64,000 nucleotides of DNA, taken from contig NZ_PQGA01000001.1 of the NCBI RefSeq assembly GCF_002917095.1, positions 620,001 to 684,000 of the forward strand. The letters run 5' to 3'. The notes below the pieces were generated by a model. It was not told where the DNA came from. It searched no databases and worked only from the letters and a program-made list of their open reading frames with translations. Below, piece after piece: positions 46,178-54,140 of the stretch (its first letter is position 1; every line of letters begins with the position of its first letter). This DNA comes from Paraburkholderia eburnea (lineage in GTDB: Bacteria; Pseudomonadota; Gammaproteobacteria; Burkholderiales; Burkholderiaceae). Position numbers and translations under genes: made by a program.

Positions 46178-46821
46178 AGCATGCCGTTAGCTCGCACAAA
46201 GGCGAACAGACCTGCATCGTTGCTCACGCCGAGCTTCGCCATGGCGTCGCGTTTCTGGCGGCTCACCGTACGGACGTCGCGGCCGAGAGTGCGGGCGATC
46301 TCGGTAATCGTGCGACCGTGTACGAATTGACGAATGACCTCCGATTCGCGCGGCGAGAGACGCGGCACGCGTGTGCTGTCGGCGCGCTCCGTGCCCGCTG
46401 CCGCGAGTTCTTCGAGGATAGCGCGGCTCACGTACCGCAGCCCGTTGCCCGCGCCGCGCACGGCGGACATGAGTTCGTCCATGGGTTCGCTCTTGCGGAT
46501 CAGCGCTGTGACACCTGTATTCATGACCGCACGCAGAATGGCGGCATTGGCAATGCTGGTGAGCACGACGATGCGCAGTTGCGGCCAGTCCCGCCGCAGA
46601 CGTCGCACGAGGGTCAACCCGTCTTCGGACGCACCGGGCTCGCCTGGCATCGTGAGATCGGTAAGGACGATGTCGCACGACACCTTTTCGAGCGTGGTGA
46701 AAAGCGCGCGCGGACCCGAAGCCTCGCCGACGACCTGTATGTCTCCCGCCGCTTCGAGCGCGGAACGCACGCCCAGCAATACGAATGGATGATCGTCAGC
46801 AAGGACGACTCTGAGCTTCAA
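46174..46821 (-). CDS. LuxR/BvgA-type response regulator (first of a pair)
   Basis: The 215-residue regulator has a receiver with D9/D10, phospho-Asp55 (IVLTDLTMPG) and a conserved lysine near residue 109 (LIRKSEP). A LuxR-type helix-turn-helix (LSPRESEVIRQFVHGRTITEIARTLGRDVRTVSRQKRDAMAKLGV) completes it. Its size and HTH match EvgA/BvgA. It is the first gene of the regulators-aquaporin-kinase run and is probably phosphorylated by the downstream Hpt domain. Confidence 0.93.
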   Translation of the reverse strand: MKLRVVLADDHPFVLLGVRSALEAAGDIQVVGEASGPRALFTTLEKVSCDIVLTDLTMPGEPGASEDGLTLVRRLRRDWPQLRIVVLTSIANAAILRAVMNTGVTALIRKSEPMDELMSAVRGAGNGLRYVSRAILEELAAAGTERADSTRVPRLSPRESEVIRQFVHGRTITEIARTLGRDVRTVSRQKRDAMAKLGVSNDAGLFAFVRANGML

Positions 46822-46963
46822 GGGGGCTCTCTCTCGATGTAGTAGGGGTATCGGATCGGCCGATGCGTGCCCGGACTGTTAGCCAGGCCGCACCATTTTG
46901 TGGTTGCTCGATACGCAACGCTTCTGAAAGCCCCATCTGAACATCGATTAAAGATTGCCAGAA

Positions 46964-46977
46964 TAGGAAATATCCTA
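46964..46977. promoter_or_regulatory. BvgA-like inverted heptads upstream of the response regulators
   Basis: TAGGAAATATCCTA carries TAGGA and TCCTA around AATA. On the minus strand it contains TTTCCTA, the heptad known for BvgA binding. It lies about 150 bases before the first regulator's start, where an autoregulatory site would be expected. Identity as a response-regulator site is inference. Confidence 0.45.
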
Positions 46978-47014
46978 ATCATCAAGACTCTCTCAAACGC
47001 AACAACCCCATCAG

Positions 47015-47046
47015 TTATGCGAAATAAACAAATAAGATTCGCATAA
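47015..47046. promoter_or_regulatory. 9-bp inverted repeat with 14-bp spacer
   Basis: TTATGCGAA (47015-47023) and its exact complement TTCGCATAA (47038-47046) are separated by 14 bases in an AT-rich region between the MFS stop and the regulator promoter. The arm centres are 23 bases apart, about two helical turns, as for a dimer-of-dimers operator. Confidence 0.5.
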
Positions 47047-47094
47047 TTCTCATTTCGACGATTCGTCTTTCAGACAATGCTTCATTTTCGAAGC

Positions 47095-48453
47095 TCAGGC
47101 CGCCGCGCTATTGCCCGCCCGCTGTTCCGCTGGCCGTACGGTCGGGGCAAGCGCCCCGGCCGACGCGCCCGCGGGCGCAGGATTCGACGCAGCGCGTGCG
47201 AATGCGGGCCATGCAAGCGCCGCGCACGCCGCAGCAGCGAGCCACACTGCCGGCCAACCGAAGGCCGCGAGCAGCATCGGAATGACGGAGGGCGCCAGCC
47301 AGAAGGCGATAAAGGCACCCGTATTGCCCATCGCGAGCGCGCTGCCCACGCGGCCGTGGCCCGCGAGCGTCGCGAGTTCGGTGAACGCCACGCCATGCCA
47401 CGCCGAAGCCGCGATGCCCCCCGCCACCAGCAACACGGACAACCCGATCAAAGCGAACAAGGGCAGCGTCAGTTCCTGACGGACGGCGTGCGCGCACAGC
47501 GCCGTCGCCACGGCCAGCAGAACGAAGAGCACGGCGGTCAGCGCCGCACAGGTACGCAGCCAGGCATTGCGGTTGCCGCGCAGGTCGGTCCAGCGCCCGC
47601 TCCAGACGCGTGCCACCGCCGCGCCAATCTGGACGGCTGCGAGCGCGGCGCCCGTCGCCACGCTGCCCGCATGGCCGAAATCGTGCATGAAGACGCTCGC
47701 GAAGGTGATCACCGCGACCTGCGGCATGCAGAGCGCCGCGATGCCGCCGACCATGCGCCAGACCTGCGCACGGCGCAAGGGCGAGCGAGCGGGGGCCGCG
47801 GTCATCATCGAGTCCTGCGATCGAGGCGAAACTGCCTCGGTGCCGGGCCCATCCGGCTCGCGTACCCACATGATCGTGAGGATTGCAGAAAGAAGACACA
47901 TCGCCGCGAGTGCACCGTATACCCACGCGAACCCCGCATGGGACGCGAGCGCGGGCAACAGCAGCGCGCCGATCGCCGCGCCGCCGGGGACCGCCGTCTG
48001 CCTGATACTCATGGCGAGTCCTCGCTCCTTTGGCCCAAACCAGGCCATCACCGCCCGCCCGCTCGAACCGTTCACGCTGCCGCCCAGCAGGCCGATCGCG
48101 AGAAAACCCGCCGCCAGCGCGTGCGGCCCCGGCACGTGGACAGCGGACGGCGCGCCCCACAACGCCATGGCCAGCAGCGCCGCCATCGTCGAAGCCAATC
48201 CGAGCAGCAGCACGCGCCGGTCGCCCCAACGATCCGTTAGCAGTCCCCAAGGCAATTCGCTCAACACGATGCCGAGCCCGAGCATCCCCAGCACGAATCC
48301 CAGTTCGCCCGTACCGATACCGTAGGCCGGGCGCAGAAATACCGCCGTCGCCGGAATCCCCGAAAACGCCGCCGCAAAACTCGCGTTGGCTGCGACGCCG
48401 ACGCCCAGCACCTTCCAGCGATGCGACACCGGGCGTCCCTTTACGTGTGCCAT
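47095..48453 (-). CDS. MFS transporter
   Basis: The 452-residue permease has 12 probable helices and MFS motif A (LPWGLLTDRWGDRRVLLLG). GAPSAVHVPGPHALAAGFLAIGLLGGSVNGSSGRAVMAWFGPKERGLAMSIRQTAVPGGAAIG resembles the anion/sugar-acid symporter and nitrate/cyanate porter groups. Substrate is unknown. The ATG at 48453 has GGAGG six bases upstream; an in-frame ATG at 48486 does not. It is divergent from a LysR gene that probably regulates it. Confidence 0.88.
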   Translation of the reverse strand: MAHVKGRPVSHRWKVLGVGVAANASFAAAFSGIPATAVFLRPAYGIGTGELGFVLGMLGLGIVLSELPWGLLTDRWGDRRVLLLGLASTMAALLAMALWGAPSAVHVPGPHALAAGFLAIGLLGGSVNGSSGRAVMAWFGPKERGLAMSIRQTAVPGGAAIGALLLPALASHAGFAWVYGALAAMCLLSAILTIMWVREPDGPGTEAVSPRSQDSMMTAAPARSPLRRAQVWRMVGGIAALCMPQVAVITFASVFMHDFGHAGSVATGAALAAVQIGAAVARVWSGRWTDLRGNRNAWLRTCAALTAVLFVLLAVATALCAHAVRQELTLPLFALIGLSVLLVAGGIAASAWHGVAFTELATLAGHGRVGSALAMGNTGAFIAFWLAPSVIPMLLAAFGWPAVWLAAAACAALAWPAFARAASNPAPAGASAGALAPTVRPAEQRAGNSAAA

Positions 48454-48605
48454 GACCGCCTCCAGAAATGCATTGACTGCGGCCATGCTAAGGGCGCACC
48501 ATCCATCGGAAAAGCGGGAATATCCAAACGACGTGATCGGATTTTCCGAAACATCTCATGCAACACGCTTATGCAGCACGCTCCTTCAACACGGATAGCA
48601 TCGAT

Positions 48606-49511
48606 ATGAACGCACGCGGTCTCGATCTCGCGCAATTGCGCACTTTCCTCGCCGTTACGGAAGCAGGCAGCGTATCGGGAGCCGCAGAGCGCGTATTTCT
48701 TTCGCAGTCCTCGGTGAGCGAGCAGTTGAAGAAGCTCGAAGAACGCATCGGACAGCCGCTATTCGTGCGCAGCAAGCAAGGAGTCGCGCCCACGCCTGCG
48801 GGCGCGAAGCTGGTGGAACATGCACGCCGCATCGTCGCGATGTGCGATGCCGCGTTCGACGACATGCTCGGGCGCTCGCTCGACGGCGAGCTGCGCCTCG
48901 CCATCACCGACTACTACCGGCCGCACGACGTAGCCGCGATCATCCGGCGCTTCGCGAGCCAGCATCCGCGCCTGCGCCTGCATGTGACCGTGCTGCCGAG
49001 CGCCGTGATCGATGCAAGCGCGCAAGACAACGTGTTCGATATCGGCCTGTCGCTGCGCATGGTCGATGCGCCGTCGCGCCGCGCGGCATCCCGCAGCGAC
49101 GATGCCGGCACGCGCCAGAGCATGGTGATCCGCCGCGAGAAGCTGCTCTGGGTCGGCGCGCGCGAGACGCTGCGCGAGTATGCGGCGCTCGCGCCGCCGT
49201 GGCCGCTGGTGCTCCTGCCCTCGACGTGCCAGTTGCAGCGTTATGTGGTGAAGCTGCTGGAGCGCGCGCGCATGCCCTATCTGATTTCGCATTCGGCGTC
49301 GGGCGTCGCCGGGCTTCAACTGGCGCTCAAGGCGGGCCTGGGGATTTCGTGTCTGAATGAGTCGGCGATCGGCGATGGCGTGGAGGCCTGCCCCGCTTCG
49401 TTCGGCCTGCCGGCGTTGCCGGCGGCGGAATTTCATCTGCTGCCGGGGCAGCCCGGCGAGAGCGCGCAGGTGAGTCATGCGCGCGAGGCGCTCGCGGCCC
49501 TGCTCGGCTAG
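48606..49511 (+). CDS. LysR-family regulator, divergent from MFS gene
   Basis: The 301-residue protein has a LysR winged helix (LDLAQLRTFLAVTEAGSVSGAAERVFLSQSSVSEQLKKLEERIGQPLFVRSKQGVAPTPAG) and an effector domain with LRLAITDYYRPHDVAAIIRRF and GVAGLQLALKAGLGISCLNESAI. The pattern fits the HexA/LrhA-like or DUF-type LysR regulators. ATG 48606 begins the family domain. The short gap to the divergent MFS gene suggests it controls that transporter. Confidence 0.9.
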   Translation: MNARGLDLAQLRTFLAVTEAGSVSGAAERVFLSQSSVSEQLKKLEERIGQPLFVRSKQGVAPTPAGAKLVEHARRIVAMCDAAFDDMLGRSLDGELRLAITDYYRPHDVAAIIRRFASQHPRLRLHVTVLPSAVIDASAQDNVFDIGLSLRMVDAPSRRAASRSDDAGTRQSMVIRREKLLWVGARETLREYAALAPPWPLVLLPSTCQLQRYVVKLLERARMPYLISHSASGVAGLQLALKAGLGISCLNESAIGDGVEACPASFGLPALPAAEFHLLPGQPGESAQVSHAREALAALLG

Positions 49512-49548
49512 CAGACCGCGAGTCGTCACACGATGCGCGGCGCGTGAA

Positions 49549-50520
49549 TTACGCCTTCGCGCTCACCAGATCGGCGAAACGCAGCAGATCGACATTGCCG
49601 CCCGAAATGACGATGCCGACCCGCTTGCCGCGCACATCGACCTTGCGTTGCAGAACCGCCGCCGCGGCAAGGCAGCCGGTCGGTTCCACCACCAGCTTCA
49701 TGCGGCTCGCGAAGAACTTCATCGTCTCGACGAGTTCGGCGTCGCTCACCGTGACGATCTCCTGCACGCGCTCGCGGATCACCGCAAAGGTGTAGTTGCC
49801 GAGGTGCTGCGTCTGCGCGCCATCGGCGATCGTTTTGGGCGTGTCGATGTGGACGATCTCGCCCGTCTGGAAACTGCGCTGGCCGTCGTTACCCGCCTCT
49901 GGCTCCACGCCGATCACGGCGCAGCGCGGCGCAAGCCCGTGCGCCGCCGTCGCGCAACCCGACAGCAACCCGCCGCCGCCCAGCGGCGCGAGCAGCACGT
50001 CAAGTTCGCCCGCCTCCTCGATGAGTTCCTTGGCCGCCGTGCCCTGCCCCGCCATCACATGCGGATGATCGTAGGGCGGAATCAGCGTGAGACCGCGCTC
50101 AGCGGCCAGCCGCTTGCCGAGCGCTTCGCGGTCTTCGGTATAGCGGTCGTAGAACACGACTTCGCCGCCGTAGCCGCGCGTCGCCTCGACCTTCACCGCG
50201 GGGGCGTCGTGCGGCATCACGATCACCGCCTTCACGCCGAGCAGTTGCGCCGACAGCGCGATCGCCTGGGCATGATTGCCCGACGAGAACGTGATCACGC
50301 CACCCTTTTTCTGCTCCGGCGTGAACTGCGCGATGGCGTTGTAGGCGCCGCGGAACTTGAACGCGCCCATGCGCTGGAAGTTCTCGCACTTGAAGAACAG
50401 ATCGGCGCCCGCGAGCGCGTTCGCGGTACGCGAGGTCATCACAGGCGTGCGGTGCGCGACGCCGCGAATGCGCTCGTGCGCGGCGGCGACGTCTTCGAAG
50501 GTGATCGGCAAGGTGCTCAT
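49549..50520 (-). CDS. Threo-3-hydroxyaspartate ammonia-lyase/serine racemase-like enzyme
   Basis: The 323-residue PLP enzyme is fold-type II: RTPVMTSRTANALAGADLFFKCENFQRMGAFKFRGAYNAI (PLP lysine in KFRGA), TFSSGNHAQAIALSA, LAPLGGGGLLSG and SGGNVDLLRF. No C-terminal ACT domains are present, so it is not a biosynthetic threonine deaminase. QRMGAFKFRGA and SGGN-x-D are typical of threo-3-hydroxy-L-aspartate ammonia-lyases and eukaryotic-type serine racemases. It overlaps the upstream YheO-like regulator gene by four bases, so the two work together, probably in hydroxyaspartate or D-amino acid use. Confidence 0.87.
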   Translation of the reverse strand: MSTLPITFEDVAAAHERIRGVAHRTPVMTSRTANALAGADLFFKCENFQRMGAFKFRGAYNAIAQFTPEQKKGGVITFSSGNHAQAIALSAQLLGVKAVIVMPHDAPAVKVEATRGYGGEVVFYDRYTEDREALGKRLAAERGLTLIPPYDHPHVMAGQGTAAKELIEEAGELDVLLAPLGGGGLLSGCATAAHGLAPRCAVIGVEPEAGNDGQRSFQTGEIVHIDTPKTIADGAQTQHLGNYTFAVIRERVQEIVTVSDAELVETMKFFASRMKLVVEPTGCLAAAAVLQRKVDVRGKRVGIVISGGNVDLLRFADLVSAKA

Positions 50521-51209
50521 GGTCGGTGCTCGCTGGGCAGGTAGGAATAGACGGTCGGGCGTGCCACGCCGAGCGTGCGCGCGACTTCGGCAAGCGCGTG
50601 GCGCAGGTTCAGGTGGCCGCTTTCGGCCAGTTCGCGCACGGCTTCGCGACGCTGCGCGAGCGTCATGCCGATGGGCGTGGTGTTGCGCGCGGCGGCAAAG
50701 CGCTCAAGCGCGGCGCGGATGGTGTCGCGCGCCTCGCCGTTGGCGTGTGGCGCGAGGGTTTCGGCGACAGGCGCGGCGGCGCCGGTCTGCATCAACTGAC
50801 CGAGTCCCGCCGTGACCGCGCCGAGCAGCGACACATCCATGTTCAGGCAGATGGCGGCGACGCACTCGCCCGCGCTGTTCTTCAGGCCGATGGACGTGCT
50901 CTTGACCGGACGGCCATCCGGGAAGCGATTCGGGTAATTGGCGACGACATCGGGGAAGTCGGGGTCCGTGATGCGGGCGAGCCCCATCTCCGTCGCGGCG
51001 TCACCGATCTGGCGGCCCGACAGATTGTTCGCGATGGCGACGACCGATTGCTCCGGCGTCGTGAGATCGTGCAGCAGGACTTCGACAAGCGGCGCGAGCG
51101 TCTGGCCGAGCGCCTCGACGATCTTGCGGCCCTCGCGCAGGAGGAGCTGGTTTTCGTGCTGTTGTTCGGGCTGCTGTTCGGGTTGTGCTGGCTTCGTCAT
51201 GAACGACAT
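50517..51209 (-). CDS. YheO/DauR-like PAS-HTH transcriptional regulator
   Basis: The ~230-residue protein has a YheO PAS-like domain (LAPLVEVLLHDLTTPEQSVVAIANNLSGRQIGD through GLKNSAGECVAAICLNMDVS) and a C-terminal helix-turn-helix (LNLRHALAEVARTLGVARPTVYSYL). DauR-type proteins control D-amino acid and hydroxyaspartate genes. It is coupled to the lyase gene. The start may be 51209 or 51200; neither has a ribosome site. An inverted repeat covers the upstream start codon, so the longer form would be directly under its own repressor. Confidence 0.85.
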   Translation of the reverse strand: MSFMTKPAQPEQQPEQQHENQLLLREGRKIVEALGQTLAPLVEVLLHDLTTPEQSVVAIANNLSGRQIGDAATEMGLARITDPDFPDVVANYPNRFPDGRPVKSTSIGLKNSAGECVAAICLNMDVSLLGAVTAGLGQLMQTGAAAPVAETLAPHANGEARDTIRAALERFAAARNTTPIGMTLAQRREAVRELAESGHLNLRHALAEVARTLGVARPTVYSYLPSEHRP

Positions 51210-51233
51210 TTTGACGGTTTACGACAAAATGTC
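51205..51233. promoter_or_regulatory. Perfect inverted repeat at the YheO-like gene start
   Basis: GACATTTTG (51205-51213) and CAAAATGTC (51225-51233) are exact complements around an 11-base spacer, extended by a further CG/CG pair. It overlaps the first start codon of the regulator gene, the place expected for autoregulation. Confidence 0.65.
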
Positions 51234-51261
51234 AACGAGGTAATAACGGCGACAGAAATGA

Positions 51262-51300
51262 AAAACGCCCTCGCAGCGGCAAATGCTGCAAGGGCGTTTT
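51262..51300. terminator. Orphan bidirectional terminator at the island edge
   Basis: AAAACGCCCT (51262-51271) pairs with AGGGCGTTTT (51291-51300), continuing inwards to GCAGC/GCTGC. It has T and A runs on both sides, so can work in both directions. No gene now feeds into it: the regulator begins 53 bases to the left and reads away, and the next gene to the right starts at 51713. It probably once ended a gene displaced by the inserted block. Confidence 0.75.
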
Positions 51301-51494
51301 AGATACGATGTTGCGCGAGTGGGCGCTTAGAACGGTTATCCACACTAAAAAGTGTTGGTATGTGGACCGTCGCCAATAAAATTGGCTCTATCGCGCCATC
51401 ACATCATCGATTAATGTTGGTACATGTAGCCAGAAGCGCATTTTCCGAGCAAAACTGGCTCGAAGTAACAATTTGTGGGTAGTGCTTTTCCTTC

Positions 51495-51525
51495 CCGCAA
51501 ATGCCCGCGTAGCGGGTATTTGCGG
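51495..51525. promoter_or_regulatory. Strong hairpin in the non-coding island lead
   Basis: A 13-bp stem with one wobble pair (51495-51507 with 51513-51525) and a CGTAG loop lies in the ~410-bp stretch 51301-51712 before the first island gene. Short overlapping ORFs cross it, none with a ribosome site or recognisable sequence. It may be a leader structure, a small RNA or the remains of a mobile element end; I see no terminal repeat partner. Confidence 0.4.
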
Positions 51526-51712
51526 CACTTCTTTGGTTTTGACGTTCATTCTGCCAATGTCTCTCTTTGGCAAGAGGGGGTGGGGGGAGTCAACGGCGAA
51601 AGTTACACTCGCGGACAAAACGGTACAAAAACACATACAAGCTCGCGGCTGGTCCAGCGGGAAGTATCCTTAGGCCAGGTGCAATTCACATAAAACGCAC
51701 GGAGCAAGCAAA

Positions 51713-53557
51713 GTGGACCACGGAGATATACCGAACTACTTACGTGAATTCGCCAGCAACGAGCTGGCTAGGTTGGAGGCCCTACTTCCATCGAGCGCCG
51801 AAGAAAAGTTCATCGTCTTTCTTGAGGTCCAACGAGTACTTGACGCGTGGAGCACGCAGCAATCGCTCCGAAAGAAAGACGACGCCCCAAACTATAAATT
51901 CGACGTTCTTCGGTGGGGAATGAACCTCGCGACGAGCCATTTACTTGAACGCCAGACCAATCCGTTTCGAGTACCTCTGGCCAAAAGGTCCGCAGAGCTC
52001 CACGCGATGGCGACTGAAATTCTCTGGAACTTCGGTGCGATCGCGTTGACAAGACGCGCGGCAGACATGATCCAACACGGCTTCCTACTGGCTAGTCACG
52101 ATGGTGAAGTATTGTCGCTGCATGACTCTGGAACTGGACCGATTCAGCTTATGGACCAGACCGAATTCGAAGTTCTCCGCAAGGCCGAAGCTGAATGGAC
52201 GAGGGACCGGCTCTCGCCTCAAGGCTGGGCGATCGTAGAGCGGGATGATGTCGATAACAATCTGCACGCTCGCGGGGCATTCATGACTCGCACAGAGAAA
52301 CGCCCATCGCCACTCTATACATGGGACGAACTCGAGAAGCTCATGGTACCGCTGATCGAACCTTGGAAAGTCTCACGGGGAGCCATGATCGGGTACAGCA
52401 CGACGCCCGAAATCGACGAACATTTCGCACGCGAGGCTTCATATCTGATGAAGGATTTGCGCGATGCGGCCGGCATCCATCCCGAAACGCATTTCGGGGA
52501 ATTCTCGGGCATCGACCTTGTCCAAGTTGCCACACTGCTATTGAGCATTTTTCTCAAGCACGTCGCCTTCGGCTCGCTCGCACCTAGACATTTTCCGGAC
52601 ATCAGTCTCAACGAAAGCTTCACCATCTGGACGCCGAAAGACGAGCTTGTGCATCTGATTTGTGAGCTCATGGGACATCCTCGAACCAAGGTGGTTGCAA
52701 TCATGGACGCGTTCACCATCACGTCGGAAGACCTGTCCCGCCTTGCCAAGGAATCCACCCCACTGCTGCCGATGTTCATCGATCTGGGAAATGGGTTGTT
52801 GCTGAGGCCGATCTCGTCGCTCCTGCGCAATCCCCTCTCCGCCTTCCAGACAATATCGCAATGGCGGCACTCGTCGACTCGCAATGCGATATCTGCCTCA
52901 CGCGAGGCATGGTTCCGTTCGGATCTCTACGGTGTTTTCGGCGGGAATCGTTATTCCTGTGTACCCGGAAACATAGTGCTCCGGAAGTCCGGCAAACGCC
53001 TCACCGACATCGATGCTGCCGTTTTCGACAGGACGAATGGCGAGCTCGCGCTTTTTCAACTCAAGTGGCAAGACTATTCGACGAACGACATTCGCGAACT
53101 TAGAAGCAAAACCAGCAATCTTGCTTCCGAGGTAGACAATTGGGCAGCGAGTGTCCAAGAATGGATTAAAGAGAATTCTCCGGAAGACGTCGCGAAGGCG
53201 CTGCGCCTGAAGCTGAAAGGCCCCCAAAGGATCACGTCGCTATTTCTATTCGCAGTGTCGAGAAACCTCTCTCGCACGCACGGTTACGGATTCCCCGTCA
53301 CCAGTCCGTATCTCACGATCGCTTCATGGCCCCAGTTCTTGCGAATACGCACACAGATTGGGCCATCCACGCGGGTTATCTCGAAGATGCACGAAGTTCA
53401 TCGCGCGGAGGAGGCACTAGTTTCCACAAATTCCACTCCATATCCTGTGACAATCGATTTGCCCGGACTGCGCCTACGTTTTGAGAATCTCTGGTTCAAG
53501 ATCGGTGATCGCGAGATTCCGGGAGTGAATGAACCGCGATCGGATTCCAACAGCTAG
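51713..53557 (+). CDS. Uncharacterised 614-residue protein with a putative PD-(D/E)XK nuclease site
   Basis: I do not recognise the family. The N-terminal ~200 residues are helical. The middle (about 250-400) is mixed and contains a hydrophobic stretch (LVQVATLLLSIFLKHVAF). At 425-455, IVLRKSGKRLTDIDAAVFDRTNGELALFQLKWQDY has the hydrophobic-D-x-D, then beta-hairpin, then Q-x-K layout of Mrr-like PD-(D/E)XK endonucleases (D434, Q449, K451). The rest resembles an alpha/beta tail. GTG at 51713 is the start, with GGAG upstream. It is the first gene of the defence-like block and converges on vsr at a 29-bp gap, so a role in DNA restriction is inferred, not shown. Confidence 0.6.
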   Translation: MDHGDIPNYLREFASNELARLEALLPSSAEEKFIVFLEVQRVLDAWSTQQSLRKKDDAPNYKFDVLRWGMNLATSHLLERQTNPFRVPLAKRSAELHAMATEILWNFGAIALTRRAADMIQHGFLLASHDGEVLSLHDSGTGPIQLMDQTEFEVLRKAEAEWTRDRLSPQGWAIVERDDVDNNLHARGAFMTRTEKRPSPLYTWDELEKLMVPLIEPWKVSRGAMIGYSTTPEIDEHFAREASYLMKDLRDAAGIHPETHFGEFSGIDLVQVATLLLSIFLKHVAFGSLAPRHFPDISLNESFTIWTPKDELVHLICELMGHPRTKVVAIMDAFTITSEDLSRLAKESTPLLPMFIDLGNGLLLRPISSLLRNPLSAFQTISQWRHSSTRNAISASREAWFRSDLYGVFGGNRYSCVPGNIVLRKSGKRLTDIDAAVFDRTNGELALFQLKWQDYSTNDIRELRSKTSNLASEVDNWAASVQEWIKENSPEDVAKALRLKLKGPQRITSLFLFAVSRNLSRTHGYGFPVTSPYLTIASWPQFLRIRTQIGPSTRVISKMHEVHRAEEALVSTNSTPYPVTIDLPGLRLRFENLWFKIGDREIPGVNEPRSDSNS

Positions 53558-53586
53558 TTCATGTTTTCTGCCAAGTGCTCTGCTTA

Positions 53587-54021
53587 TTAACGGAATTTCG
53601 CCTCAAAGTCCTCGCCCTCAATGAGCGTCTGCAGTCGCCGCGATAGTTCAAATGAACTATCCGTCTCGCACTCCCAAACTGTCTCCACTCTCCAGCCAAG
53701 CTCCCTTAGCTCTTTGGCTTTGCGAGCGTCTCTGGCGACATTGGCGGCGAACTTGGGCAACCAATATCCGGTGTTGCTCGTCGGGGTTGTTGCCAGTTTG
53801 CACCCTGGATGCCTATGCCAAAAGCATCCGTGTACGAATATCGCTAGCCGGTAGCGCGGAAGAACTACATCTGGTGTTCCAGGGAGGTCCTTCCTGTGCA
53901 AGCGGAAGCGGTACCCCAGCTTATGAAGTGCACGTCGTACGGCCATCTCGGGGGAGGTATCGCGCTGTCGAACCGATCTCATCAGCGCGCTCCGGTGTTC
54001 GGCGGTCAGTTTGTCGACCAT
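53587..54021 (-). CDS. vsr: Very short patch repair (Vsr) endonuclease
   Basis: The 144-residue product is a typical Vsr enzyme: MRSVRQRDTSPEMAVRRALHKLGYRFRLHRKDLPGTPDVVLPRYRLAIFVHGCFWHRHPGC. Catalytic D51, H64 and the zinc/tryptophan wedge residues (C66, F67, W68, H71, C74) match E. coli Vsr positions closely. Vsr nicks T:G mismatches made when 5-methylcytosine deaminates. Its partner is most likely the cytosine methyltransferase at the far end of the island, about 8 kb away, unlike the adjacent dcm-vsr of E. coli. It is divergent from the NERD-helicase gene. Confidence 0.93.
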   Translation of the reverse strand: MVDKLTAEHRSALMRSVRQRDTSPEMAVRRALHKLGYRFRLHRKDLPGTPDVVLPRYRLAIFVHGCFWHRHPGCKLATTPTSNTGYWLPKFAANVARDARKAKELRELGWRVETVWECETDSSFELSRRLQTLIEGEDFEAKFR

Positions 54022-54140
54022 GTGCGAAGTCCTTCAAGAACGGGTATCGTTCTGTTGCCTGGAATGACGAAAGGAGACATGCTGATTTCTCGCTTTCCAA
54101 GACTCGGCCCGCAAACCTAGCGCTCCAAGACGATCCCAAA

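Noticed and set aside
51388-51673. Short overlapping ORFs on both strands before the first island gene
   Set aside because: They overlap a strong hairpin, have no ribosome sites and give no family-like sequence.
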